A DNA stretch of 64,000 bases from Galbibacter sp048266365 (lineage in GTDB: Bacteria > Bacteroidota > Bacteroidia > Flavobacteriales > Flavobacteriaceae), in contig NZ_JBLWZP010000002.1 in NCBI RefSeq assembly GCF_048266365.1, positions 496,001-560,000 of the forward strand, read 5' to 3'. The translations under genes and the position numbers were made by a program. The notes below the pieces were generated by a model that did not search any database, was not told the DNA's origin, and saw nothing but the letters and a program-made list of their open reading frames with translations. Shown piece after piece: positions 43,411-52,722 of the stretch; position 1 is the first letter of the stretch, and each line of letters opens with the position of its first letter.

Positions 43411-45234
43411 ATGAATTACTTCAAAAAAATATTGCGCTTTGCGGCACCTTATAAAAGTTATGGTTTTCTCAACATCTTTTTTAATATACTCTACGCCTTA
43501 TTTAGTTCATTGTCATTTTTAGCGCTTATTCCAATGTTGAATGTTTTATTCGGGCAAACAAAACCTGTAACGGACAAACCTGTCCTGGATAAGATTGGCA
43601 ACTTCAAAGATTATATTTTTGACTATTTAAATTATTGGATTACCCAGTATGCCGGAGAAGATAAAATGAAAGCCCTAGTGCTTGTGATCTCTCTTGTAAT
43701 CTCCTTGTTCCTTCTCAAAAATATTTTCAATTATATGGCTATGTACTTTATCACCTTTTTGAGAAATGGTGTATTAAAAGACATTCGAAACAGCCTTTAT
43801 ACTAAAGTTGTACAACTTCCGGTATCCTATTATACAGAAAAAAGAAAAGGAGATGTCATCGCGAGAATCACCTCCGATGTTTTGGAGATACAGCACTCTT
43901 TCTTATCCGTATTAGAACTAATTGTAAGAGAACCTCTTACCATTGTATTTACTATTATAGTTATGTTTGGAATTAGCGTGGAGCTAACGCTATTCGTGTT
44001 TATTTTCATTCCCATAGCTGGATTGCTTATTTCTAGAATCGGTAAATCATTAAAGAAACAATCAGACAATGTTCAAAAAGAGCAGGGATACTTTCTATCC
44101 CTCATTGAAGAAACTCTTGGTGGATTACGAGTTATCAAAGCCTTTAATGCAGAGAACAGATTTATAACTCACTTTAAAAAATCTACAGGTCGCTTCTATA
44201 ATTTCTCCAACAGCCTGTTGAATCGGCAGAATCTTGCCTCCCCTACCAGTGAATTTTTAGGGATATTAGTCATCGGTATTTTGTTATGGTTTGGAGGCCG
44301 TATGGTACTTATAACCGAAACTTTGGATCCCTCATCCTTTATTGCTTATATGGGACTTGCCTATAATATATTAACCCCGGCAAAAGCGATCAGCAAAGCC
44401 TCTTACGGTGTTAAAAAAGGAAATGCGGCAGCAGAACGAGTCCTGGAGGTACTGGAAACAGAGAACAACATTAAGGATGCTCCAAACGCCATTGAAAAGA
44501 ATGATTTTGAAAATCAAATAGTCTTGAACCACATTTCTTTTAAATACGAAGAAGACTTTGTATTGAAGGACTTCAATTTAAGCATCCCTAAAGGCAAAAC
44601 AGTTGCCTTGGTTGGACAATCTGGAAGCGGAAAAAGTACCATCGCCAATTTGGTCACTCGTTTTTACGACGTTAATAACGGTAGTATTGAAATCGATGGA
44701 AATAACATAAAAGAACTTTCTTTAAAGAGTCTGCGTGGTCTAATGGGAATCGTTACCCAAGACTCCATCCTCTTTAATGACACCATTGAAAACAACATTC
44801 GCATCGGTAAATTAAATGCAACTGCCGAAGAGATAGAACACGCCGCTAAGATTGCCAATGCCCTGGAATTCATCAACGAATTACCACACGGATTCCAAAC
44901 TTCCATCGGAGATTCCGGTGGTAAATTAAGTGGCGGGCAAAAACAGCGATTATCAATTGCCAGGGCAGTTCTTAAAAACCCTCCCATCATGATTCTAGAT
45001 GAAGCTACATCTGCTTTAGACACTGAGAGCGAAAAACTTGTTCAGGATGCCCTGGAAAAAATGATGAGAAACAGAACTTCTATAGTCATTGCGCACCGTC
45101 TTTCGACCATACAAAATGCGGATCTTATAGCAGTGATGCAAAAAGGTGTCATCGTTGAACAAGGATCACATCAAGAACTCATGGACAAAAATGGAGTATA
45201 CCATAAATTGGTAAGCATGCAATCCTTCGGATAA
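43411..45234 (+). CDS. MsbA-like ABC exporter (fused membrane and ATPase domains)
   Basis: A 607-residue half-transporter that works as a homodimer, probably moving lipid A core or another lipid substrate across the inner membrane. The membrane domain has about six spans up to residue 340. The ATPase domain has Walker A at residues 402-410 (GQSGSGKST), the signature KLSGGQKQRL, Walker B IMILDEATSALD and a D-loop and H-loop (VIAHRLS). MsbA-like proteins are the closest family, and lipid A flipping is likely. Multidrug export is the alternative. It is transcribed apart from the preceding operon. Confidence 0.9.
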   Translation: MNYFKKILRFAAPYKSYGFLNIFFNILYALFSSLSFLALIPMLNVLFGQTKPVTDKPVLDKIGNFKDYIFDYLNYWITQYAGEDKMKALVLVISLVISLFLLKNIFNYMAMYFITFLRNGVLKDIRNSLYTKVVQLPVSYYTEKRKGDVIARITSDVLEIQHSFLSVLELIVREPLTIVFTIIVMFGISVELTLFVFIFIPIAGLLISRIGKSLKKQSDNVQKEQGYFLSLIEETLGGLRVIKAFNAENRFITHFKKSTGRFYNFSNSLLNRQNLASPTSEFLGILVIGILLWFGGRMVLITETLDPSSFIAYMGLAYNILTPAKAISKASYGVKKGNAAAERVLEVLETENNIKDAPNAIEKNDFENQIVLNHISFKYEEDFVLKDFNLSIPKGKTVALVGQSGSGKSTIANLVTRFYDVNNGSIEIDGNNIKELSLKSLRGLMGIVTQDSILFNDTIENNIRIGKLNATAEEIEHAAKIANALEFINELPHGFQTSIGDSGGKLSGGQKQRLSIARAVLKNPPIMILDEATSALDTESEKLVQDALEKMMRNRTSIVIAHRLSTIQNADLIAVMQKGVIVEQGSHQELMDKNGVYHKLVSMQSFG

Positions 45235-45247
45235 GCGATTGGGTATT

Positions 45248-46132
45248 TCAAGTAGATTTCGGTTTTACACCTCTGAATACCCTTATATTTTCTATGGCTA
45301 CTGCGGTTAGAATTAAGGCTCCTCCTATAATGGTATGCCAGGCTGGAAATTCACCCAAAAACAACATTCCCATAAGGATACCGTATATGGGTTGGATACT
45401 ACTCATAATACTTACGGTGGTAGCACTGAAATACTTGAAACTTTTCAATAACAAGGTATGACCAACGGTGGTGGTAATTAAAGCTAAAAACACAATTCCC
45501 GGCAGGGCAATATAAACCATTTTAAAATCCGTAAAATACGATAGTGGGGCTAGTAATACACTAATGACCAGCAATTGATACATCATAAGAACAGAGCCGT
45601 TATACTGCTCAACCTTGGGTTTTATCATAATGTTTCGAATGGCATAAAAAAAAGCAGATACCATACCAAAACAAACAGCAATAAATTGCCGGTTCGAAAA
45701 ATCAATATCAGGGACCAGAAAATACACTCCTGTAATCACTAAGATCCCCAAGATAAGATGGGATTTCTGAAAGGAAGTCTTAAGCACTATCGGCTCTAAA
45801 AAAGAAGTGATAACAGGATAGGTGTAAATGGCTAGCATTCCAATGGCTACACTAGAAAGATGTAGGGCATAAAAATAGGTAACCCAGTGAATTCCAAAAC
45901 AAAGCCCACACCACAAAACAGTATAGGTATCTCTTCCCTTTTCAATTTTCAAACTGTAATTGTTAAATCAACAAACGAGGTACACAAAAAACAAGGCAAA
46001 AAAAGATCTGAAAAATATGATTTGTTCTGGCGGAAGGCTTATATAGCGCCCCCATACCCCAGAGGTGCTAATGCAGACGATTGCAAAATTTAGCTGGGTA
46101 ACTTGCCTAAGGTGATTTTGCTGTGTAGACAC
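45248..46132 (-). pseudogene. EamA-family transporter gene interrupted by an in-frame TGA
   Basis: An EamA/DMT permease-like gene. The downstream 234-codon part (45248-45952) is open and has about eight hydrophobic segments, but its only start is a TTG and the first two membrane helices are missing. Upstream, in the same frame, the missing part is present: from a GTG at 46130-46132 (one base after the previous stop) the translation contains ISTSGVWGRYISLPPEQIIF and a hydrophobic segment, ending VYLVC, then a TGA at 45968-45970, then FNNYSLKIEKGRD. Full length would be 294 codons, matching the family's 280-300. The break is a single codon, with no shift. A sequencing error, a nonsense mutation or a shortened product from the TTG are all possible. 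Confidence 0.8.
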
Positions 46133-46133
46133 C

Positions 46134-47678
46134 CTAACGGTTTAACTTTTTGGCCTTCTCTTTTATAATGTCACCAACCGGACGATTTTCGATTTTGCTC
46201 TCCAGCCATGATATGATGTCCAGATATAAAAAGGCTCTTTTTTCATAAGGATGATCCTCAAACTTCTTTAACCGAGTATGCAATTTTTTAAATTCATCTT
46301 TTAACTCGTGAGGATAAATCTCCCCAAGATTCCTTAAGAATTTAATCATTTCCTTCTGAACTTCGTGCAGATCATTCATCTTGAGCAGGAACTTATAGGT
46401 GCTTTTGAGTTGAACCTCTAAATGATAGTCCATTCCTGCCTCATAATGTGCCACTAGACTTAGGACTCTAGAAAAACACATCAAATCTTCCCGCATGGTA
46501 AGTTGTTTGTTGTTGATGATCTTCTTCAGGTATTGAATACACTTTTTATTATCACCCATACCAAAATACATACAGGCTAATTTATAATACAATACCATGA
46601 CATGATGTTCATCAATTTTGTCCTCATAACGCTTAACGCCATCCAAAATCACCTTTTCTAAATACTGAGCCTCTTCAAATTCGCCGCTCATAAAATAAAG
46701 GTTGAGTTTATTGCCGTTAATACAAAAGAAGGAAAGTACTTCTAAATTATCATTTCGAGGAAATTTAGGATCGTCTAGAGTATGTTGCAATCGATTCAAT
46801 GATTCCTCAAACTCAGAACGATATTTGATGTAAAACATCGAGTCCAGCAGGTAATTGACCCCTTTGAGATAGAATACAGGATTTAGATAAATCATGCTTT
46901 CATTATCGTAAAAGAGGGACACCCATCGGGATGCGTATTTATAACAGGATAAAAAATCTTGGGTTAAAAAACTATACCACAACTGCGCCTTATACAACCA
47001 AAGTTTTTCCCTAAAATCCAAATCAGAGAGTTTAAACTTAGGCATATGTTTTTTATAATAATCAGTAACCCACTGATATTCTTCATCGGTCTTTACGTAA
47101 CCAAATCGCAGCATTATACCATACAACTGAAGCGACAGGTTTGAAAGTTTGCTAGTCAATACATTTTGCAAACTCAATTCTTTGGCCTGAACGGCAAGTT
47201 CATCTGCCCTACCACTAATACTTCTTGTGATGTACTGGGTCTCAATTACTTTCTCCAATTCAACAATTTCATAGGCCACAACTTTTTCTTGGTACGCTAT
47301 GGCTTGAGCCTTGGCTTTATCTAAAATTTTTAAACTTTGTTTATACAATCCTTTGTGATAAAGAATGGTAGCAAAATCAAGTTGCTCACGAATTTGCAAT
47401 CGGATATTTTGATTCACAGGGTTAAGACGCAAACTCACCAAAATTTGCTTGTAAAGGTGAGCCTTGAGATTGGATAACTGCTGCTTCTTAACGATGCCGC
47501 TTTTTAGAATCTCACCCTCCTTATAATCTTGCATTTTATCTAATAAATTAAACAGTGCAAGAAATTTGGCATCCGCATTAACCCCTAATCTATTTACGTA
47601 TAACTTAAATTGTCTCTTTTCGGACTTTGACAAGGATTTAATGAGTATAAATAAAGTGTCTTTTTGATGACTTGTCAT
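46134..47678 (-). CDS. Conserved helical-repeat protein, function unknown
   Basis: A 514-residue, probably all-helical cytoplasmic protein. It starts MTSHQKDTLFILIKSLSKSEKRQFKLYVNRLG, a beginning found on many flavobacterial proteins of unknown function. The body is built of helix pairs resembling tetratricopeptide repeats (for example ILYHKGLYKQSLKILDKAKAQAIAYQ and ELAVQAKELSLQNVLTSKLSNLS). There is no signal peptide or membrane span. Its TAG stop is one base before the GTG of the broken EamA gene, so the two were probably co-transcribed. leuA starts divergently 154 bases away. I cannot assign a role. Confidence 0.7.
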   Translation of the reverse strand: MTSHQKDTLFILIKSLSKSEKRQFKLYVNRLGVNADAKFLALFNLLDKMQDYKEGEILKSGIVKKQQLSNLKAHLYKQILVSLRLNPVNQNIRLQIREQLDFATILYHKGLYKQSLKILDKAKAQAIAYQEKVVAYEIVELEKVIETQYITRSISGRADELAVQAKELSLQNVLTSKLSNLSLQLYGIMLRFGYVKTDEEYQWVTDYYKKHMPKFKLSDLDFREKLWLYKAQLWYSFLTQDFLSCYKYASRWVSLFYDNESMIYLNPVFYLKGVNYLLDSMFYIKYRSEFEESLNRLQHTLDDPKFPRNDNLEVLSFFCINGNKLNLYFMSGEFEEAQYLEKVILDGVKRYEDKIDEHHVMVLYYKLACMYFGMGDNKKCIQYLKKIINNKQLTMREDLMCFSRVLSLVAHYEAGMDYHLEVQLKSTYKFLLKMNDLHEVQKEMIKFLRNLGEIYPHELKDEFKKLHTRLKKFEDHPYEKRAFLYLDIISWLESKIENRPVGDIIKEKAKKLNR

Positions 47679-47832
47679 TGTAATAATAAAAATTCAATTA
47701 ATTGATAATCAGATAATTTACCCTATAAAAGTTACCTTAAACATTGTAAAGAAATGGTTAAGGGAACAATAAATTACGGGAACAAGATATACATTCGTAA
47801 TTCAAAATCTGAAATTACATTAAAAAATCAAG

Positions 47833-49005
47833 ATGAGTAAAGAAAAAGTCCAAATCTTTGACACCACATTAAGAGACGGAGAACAAGTCCCTGGATGTAA
47901 GTTGAACACAGAACAAAAGCTTATCATTGCCAAGCGTCTTGATGAGTTGGGAGTCGATGTGATAGAGGCCGGTTTTCCGATTTCTAGTCCGGGTGATTTT
48001 AAGTCAGTGGTTGAGATTTCAAAAGTTGTTAAAAACGCCACAGTTTGCGGGTTAACACGTTCTGTTCGCAAGGACATTGAAGTTGCTGCAGAGGCGATTA
48101 AAGGAGCTGTTAGACCACGTATTCACACGGGTATCGGTACTTCTGAATCACACATTAAATACAAATTTAAAACCACACAAGAGGATATAATTCAGCGTGC
48201 AGTTGCTGCTGTTAAATACGCCAAAAGTTTTGTGGAAGATGTTGAGTTTTACGCAGAGGATGCAGGTCGTACAGACAACGAATTCTTAGCACGTGTATGT
48301 GAAGCAGTGATAAAAGCAGGAGCAACTGTTTTAAACATCCCTGACACTACAGGGTATTGTCTGCCAGAAGAATACGGTGCGAAAATAAAATATTTAAAAG
48401 AAAATGTTACCGGTATTGATAGAGCGATTTTGTCTTGTCATTGCCATAATGACCTTGGACTCGCCACAGCAAATTCCATCGCGGGTGTGATTAACGGTGC
48501 CCGTCAGATCGAATGTACCATCAATGGTATTGGAGAGAGAGCAGGAAACACTTCTTTAGAGGAAGTAGTAATGATCATGAGACAGCATCCAAATCTAGGT
48601 CTAGATACAGGAATTAATTCAAAACTTTTATACGACACCAGTAAAATGGTATCAGAACGCATGGGAATGATGGTACAGCCTAACAAAGCAATTGTTGGTG
48701 CTAATGCCTTTGCTCACAGTTCAGGAATCCATCAAGATGGTGTAATTAAAAACAGAGAGACTTATGAGATCATTGACCCTGCAGATGTAGGTGTTACCGA
48801 ATCATCAATTGTGCTAACTGCTAGAAGTGGTAGAGCCGCATTAGCCTACAGAGCTAAAAAAGTCGGTTATGAATTAACCAAGCTTCAGTTAGATAAAGTC
48901 TACGAAGAATTTTTAACCTTTGCAGATACCAAAAAAGAAGTCATTGATCAAGATATCCATCAGATCATTGAAATTAGTAAAATTGATATTAAAGCAATAG
49001 CTTAG
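47833..49005 (+). CDS. leuA: 2-isopropylmalate synthase, short form
   Basis: A 390-residue acetyl-CoA-dependent aldol condensing enzyme that joins acetyl-CoA and 2-oxoisovalerate in the first leucine step. The HMGL-like barrel is complete: FDTTLRDGEQVPGCKLN gives the metal-binding Asp, SCHCHNDLGLATANS the His pair, and EAGFPISSPGDF and GERAGNTSLEEVVM are conserved. The usual C-terminal LeuA dimer/regulatory domain of about 110 residues is absent; the protein ends just past the communication region. Feedback inhibition by leucine is therefore unlikely. Homocitrate or citramalate synthase are alternatives, but the gene order leuA-C-D-B supports leucine synthesis. Confidence 0.92.
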   Translation: MSKEKVQIFDTTLRDGEQVPGCKLNTEQKLIIAKRLDELGVDVIEAGFPISSPGDFKSVVEISKVVKNATVCGLTRSVRKDIEVAAEAIKGAVRPRIHTGIGTSESHIKYKFKTTQEDIIQRAVAAVKYAKSFVEDVEFYAEDAGRTDNEFLARVCEAVIKAGATVLNIPDTTGYCLPEEYGAKIKYLKENVTGIDRAILSCHCHNDLGLATANSIAGVINGARQIECTINGIGERAGNTSLEEVVMIMRQHPNLGLDTGINSKLLYDTSKMVSERMGMMVQPNKAIVGANAFAHSSGIHQDGVIKNRETYEIIDPADVGVTESSIVLTARSGRAALAYRAKKVGYELTKLQLDKVYEEFLTFADTKKEVIDQDIHQIIEISKIDIKAIA

Positions 49006-49013
49006 GGAACGTA

Positions 49014-50411
49014 ATGGGAAAAACATTATTCGATAAGGTTTGGGATCAACATGTGGTCCATCAAGTGGATAACGGTCCACAGATATTATATATCGACAAA
49101 CATTTAATACACGAGGTCACTAGTCCTCAGGCATTTGATGAGTTAGAGCAACGCAATATTCCTCTTTTCAGAAGGGACCAGATTGTTGCAACAGCAGATC
49201 ATAACGTGCCAACAAAGGATCAGCATTTACCAATACAAGATTTGTTGTCCAAAAAACAGGTGGAAATGCTCTCTCATAATTGCGAAAAACACGATGTTAC
49301 ATTATATGGACTTGGACATCCTTATCAAGGAATCGTTCACGTTATCGCCCCTGAATTAGGAATTACACAACCTGGAATGACCATGGTTTGTGGTGATAGC
49401 CACACCTCCACTCACGGTGCTTTTGGAACTATTGCCTTTGGTATTGGTACCAGTCAAGTGGCTCAGGTGTTTGCGAGCCAATGCCTTTTGATGTCAAAAC
49501 CAAAAAGCATGCGTATCAGTGTAAATGGAAAACTTAAAAAAGGAGTGCTTCCTAAGGATGTAATCCTTTATATCATCGCCAAATTAGGCACGAATTCAGG
49601 AACTGGTTATTTTGTTGAATACGCCGGGGATGTATTTGAGAACATGAGCATGGAAGGCCGTATGACGGTTTGTAATATGAGTATTGAGATGGGTGCTCGT
49701 GGAGGAATGATTGCTCCGGATGATACAACCTATGAGTATGTAAAAGGTCGCGAGTTCGCACCAAAAGGAGAAGAGTTTGATAAAAAAGTAGCCTATTGGA
49801 GAACACTTCCAACGGACCCTGATGCACGCTTTGACAAAGAATACAATTTTGATGCTTCGGACATAGAACCGATGGTGACCTACGGTACCAACCCAGGTAT
49901 GGGAATGAAAATCACAGAATCTATCCCAGAAAAAAATGATGTTTCTTTTGAAAAATCATTGGAATATATGGGCTTTAAAAAAGGAGAAAAATTACTAGGT
50001 AAACCTATTAATTACGTCTTCATTGGAAGCTGCACGAACTCTAGGATTGAAGATTTTCGTTTAGCCGCAGAATACATTAAAGGAAAACAAAAGGCAGCGA
50101 ATGTCAATGCCCTAATTGTTCCTGGTTCTCAACAAGTAGCTGAACAAATTAAGACCGAAGGAATTCAGGATGTATTTGAAGCTGCAGGATTTGAAATCAG
50201 ACAAAGTGGATGTTCCGCTTGTTTGGGGATGAATGAAGATAAAATACCAGCCGGTGAATACTGCGTCTCCACCTCCAATCGAAATTTTGAAGGTAGACAA
50301 GGCCAGGGAGCACGAACTATTTTAGCAAGCCCACTTGTCGCCGTTGCTACTGCAATTGCGGGTAAAATAGTTGATGTGACACAAGATATAGAAGAATTGG
50401 AATTGGTATAA
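49014..50411 (+). CDS. leuC: 3-isopropylmalate dehydratase large subunit
   Basis: A 465-residue aconitase-family subunit that, with LeuD, isomerises 2- to 3-isopropylmalate. The [4Fe-4S] ligands are in GSCTNSRIEDF and in SGCSACLGMNEDK. VCGDSHTSTHGAFGTIAFGIGTS and NRNFEGRQGQGARTILASPLV are hallmark blocks. The start follows leuA by 8 bases, so translation is coupled. Length is standard. Confidence 0.96.
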   Translation: MGKTLFDKVWDQHVVHQVDNGPQILYIDKHLIHEVTSPQAFDELEQRNIPLFRRDQIVATADHNVPTKDQHLPIQDLLSKKQVEMLSHNCEKHDVTLYGLGHPYQGIVHVIAPELGITQPGMTMVCGDSHTSTHGAFGTIAFGIGTSQVAQVFASQCLLMSKPKSMRISVNGKLKKGVLPKDVILYIIAKLGTNSGTGYFVEYAGDVFENMSMEGRMTVCNMSIEMGARGGMIAPDDTTYEYVKGREFAPKGEEFDKKVAYWRTLPTDPDARFDKEYNFDASDIEPMVTYGTNPGMGMKITESIPEKNDVSFEKSLEYMGFKKGEKLLGKPINYVFIGSCTNSRIEDFRLAAEYIKGKQKAANVNALIVPGSQQVAEQIKTEGIQDVFEAAGFEIRQSGCSACLGMNEDKIPAGEYCVSTSNRNFEGRQGQGARTILASPLVAVATAIAGKIVDVTQDIEELELV

Positions 50412-50443
50412 CCCGAAAAAAGTACCGTATATTAGGTAAAATA

Positions 50444-51034
50444 ATGGAGAAATTTACAACACTAACCACAACGGCAGTACCATTGCCAATAGAAAATATA
50501 GATACGGATCAGATCATTCCGGCTCGTTTTTTAAAAGCCACAAGTAAACTTGGGTTTGGTGAAAACCTATTCAGAGACTGGCGTTATAGTAATGACGGAA
50601 AACCAAATGAAGATTTTGTCTTAAACAACCCAACCTATGGTGGTCAGGTCCTGGTAGCTGGCGATAACTTCGGTTGCGGAAGTAGCCGTGAACACGCTGC
50701 TTGGGCACTTGCTGATTATGGCTTCAAGGTTATTGTATCTAGTTACTTTGCGGATATTTTTAAAGGTAATGCACTCAATAACGGTTTAGTACCGATCCAG
50801 GTAAGCCCAGAGGTATTACAACGTATTTTAACAGGCATACAAAACGATCCGTTCGCTGAAATCGTTGTCAATCTAGAAGAGCAATACATCGCACTTAAGA
50901 ACACTGACATCAAAGAATCATTTGAAATAGATGCCTACAAAAAAATGTGTCTGATCAATGGATATGATGATATTGACTTTTTAGTGAGCAACAAGGATAA
51001 AATTGAAGCTTTCGAAGCTTCAAGAACTATATAA
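50444..51034 (+). CDS. leuD: 3-isopropylmalate dehydratase small subunit
   Basis: A 196-residue swivelling-domain partner of LeuC. The segments IENIDTDQIIPARFLKATSK and NFGCGSSREHAAWALADYGFKVI-type block identify it. It is 32 bases after leuC. Length is standard for the bacterial small subunit. Confidence 0.96.
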   Translation: MEKFTTLTTTAVPLPIENIDTDQIIPARFLKATSKLGFGENLFRDWRYSNDGKPNEDFVLNNPTYGGQVLVAGDNFGCGSSREHAAWALADYGFKVIVSSYFADIFKGNALNNGLVPIQVSPEVLQRILTGIQNDPFAEIVVNLEEQYIALKNTDIKESFEIDAYKKMCLINGYDDIDFLVSNKDKIEAFEASRTI

Positions 51035-51046
51035 TAAATAAGATTT

Positions 51047-52165
51047 ATGGATTTAAATATTGCAGTACTTGCTGGTGATGGTATTGGGCCTGAGGTTACG
51101 CAACAAGCGATTAAAACATTAAACGCTATTGGTGAGGTTTACAATCATAACTTCACATTTAAGGAAGCAGTAGTAGGAGCTGCTGCCATCGATCAAACCG
51201 GGGATCCTTTACCGGAGAAAACCCTTGAGGTATGTCTACAAACTGACGCCGTACTTTTTGGCGCTATTGGTGACCCTAAATACGATAATGACCCTTCTGC
51301 TAAGGTTCGTCCGGAGCAAGGGCTTCTAAAACTCAGAAAGTCTTTAGGTCTTTTTACAAATATTAGACCTATTAAGGCCTACCCTACTCTTATCGATAAA
51401 TCACCTTTGAAAGAAGAGCGTATCCAAGGAACAGACCTTACCATATACAGAGAGCTTACCGGAGGTATTTATTTCGGTGAGAAAAAATTAAATGAAGAAG
51501 GTACGGTTGCTTCAGACTTATGTGAGTATTCAGATTTTGAAATCGAAAGAATAGCACACTTGGCATTTAAAGCTGCCCGTGCAAGAAAGAAAAAGCTTAC
51601 CCTTGTCGATAAGGCCAATGTTCTTGAAACATCACGTTTATGGAGAAAGGTGGTGACCAAAATTGGAAAAAGCTATCCGGATATTACCTTAGATTTTCTA
51701 TTTGTAGATAATGCAGCAATGCAAATGATCTTAAATCCAAATCAGTTTGATGTCATCTTAACTGAAAACATGTTTGGAGACATCATATCTGACGAAGGTA
51801 GTGTTATCGGAGGTTCTATTGGTTTATTAGCTTCTGCTTCAGTTGGTGAAGAACATTCGATGTTTGAACCTATCCATGGTTCCTTCCCACAGGCTAAAGG
51901 AAAAGACATCGCAAACCCAATAGCTTCTATTCTATCGGCTGCTATGCTCTTAGAACACTTCAAGCTATACGAAGAAGCCAAGGCCATTCATAATGCAGTA
52001 GAAAAAGCCTTAGAATTAAAAGTAGTTACCACGGACCTAGATCCACAGAGTAAGTATACCACCACAAAGGTTGGTGACTTTATTGCTGACTATATTGCTA
52101 ATGCTGAGGAAATCACAAATTACAATCAAGAGAATATCGATTACGGTCAATCGACCATCATTTAA
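51047..52165 (+). CDS. leuB: 3-isopropylmalate dehydrogenase
   Basis: A 372-residue NAD-dependent beta-decarboxylating dehydrogenase that oxidises 3-isopropylmalate to 2-oxoisocaproate, the last specific leucine step before transamination. LAGDGIGPEVTQQAIK is the N-terminal block, RELTGGIYFG the substrate loop, and TENMFGDIISDEGSVIGGSIGLL the metal/NAD region. It starts 12 bases after leuD and ends the operon before a strong terminator. The C-terminal extension DYIANAEEITNYNQENIDYGQSTII is a little longer than usual. Confidence 0.96.
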   Translation: MDLNIAVLAGDGIGPEVTQQAIKTLNAIGEVYNHNFTFKEAVVGAAAIDQTGDPLPEKTLEVCLQTDAVLFGAIGDPKYDNDPSAKVRPEQGLLKLRKSLGLFTNIRPIKAYPTLIDKSPLKEERIQGTDLTIYRELTGGIYFGEKKLNEEGTVASDLCEYSDFEIERIAHLAFKAARARKKKLTLVDKANVLETSRLWRKVVTKIGKSYPDITLDFLFVDNAAMQMILNPNQFDVILTENMFGDIISDEGSVIGGSIGLLASASVGEEHSMFEPIHGSFPQAKGKDIANPIASILSAAMLLEHFKLYEEAKAIHNAVEKALELKVVTTDLDPQSKYTTTKVGDFIADYIANAEEITNYNQENIDYGQSTII

Positions 52166-52192
52166 TATTCAACAGTCATTATTATAAATAAC

Positions 52193-52217
52193 AAACCCCG
52201 ACCAAAATCGGGGTTTT
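52193..52217 (+). terminator. Intrinsic terminator of the leucine operon
   Basis: AAACCCCGA (52193-52201) pairs with TCGGGGTTT (52208-52216) around CCAAAA, with a short T run. It lies 27 bases after the leuB stop. Confidence 0.85.
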
Positions 52218-52259
52218 ACTATTTATATATACAGCCCAAATCTGAGCTCATAATATCAC

Positions 52260-52634
52260 TTAGCTCGTAGGTAGTGGTGCTCCTACTGCGATATCACATC
52301 TATGTCCCGCTTGGCCATGAGGAGGATTAAGCGTAACTGAAGCATCACTATTGAGCATGCTGTTTCCGCCTAATGGTGCACCAACGGCAATATCACATCG
52401 ATGTCCCGGTTGACCATGTGGCGGGTTTAAACCGGCGGTATTTTGAATAGGTTGTTGCACTGGGGGTGGAGGTGGAGGAGTAAAACTCTCTACTGGCATT
52501 TGATCTGCAGCTTCTTTGCTATCATAACCGTCAAGGGTTTCACTATCAGCCCAAGTTGTTTTTTCATTAAGCAGGAAATATCCGCCTATTCCAAGCACCA
52601 ATACTCCTAAAATAGTAAGTCCAATCTTTTTCAT
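52260..52634 (-). CDS. Membrane-anchored protein with duplicated GHRCDI motif
   Basis: A 124-residue protein of unknown function. Residues 4-23 are a membrane anchor (GLTILGVLVLGIGGYFLL). A charged linker and a proline run (FTPPPPPPVQQP, about 51-62) follow. Then a 20-residue unit occurs twice: residues 69-88 and 102-121, each LNPPHGQxGHRCDIAVGAPL with only one changed position (P to A). The G-H-R-C-D-I core and N-P-P-H-G-Q start are shared with other flavobacterial proteins I have seen, none with a known role. His and Cys in each unit suggest metal or heme binding. It is a single gene between the leu terminator and the ArsR-like gene. Confidence 0.6.
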   Translation of the reverse strand: MKKIGLTILGVLVLGIGGYFLLNEKTTWADSETLDGYDSKEAADQMPVESFTPPPPPPVQQPIQNTAGLNPPHGQPGHRCDIAVGAPLGGNSMLNSDASVTLNPPHGQAGHRCDIAVGAPLPTS

Positions 52635-52722
52635 CTCTATAGGGTTTAAAACGTTAAATATACAGAAATTAAAAGAAAACTCGATATTAAGTTGATACTT
52701 CGCAAGCCTTAAAGCAATGAAA

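Noticed and set aside
45968..45970. Reading the EamA TGA as selenocysteine or programmed readthrough
   Set aside because: No selenocysteine insertion hairpin was seen next to it, the residue would fall in a non-catalytic loop of a permease, and EamA proteins do not contain selenocysteine.
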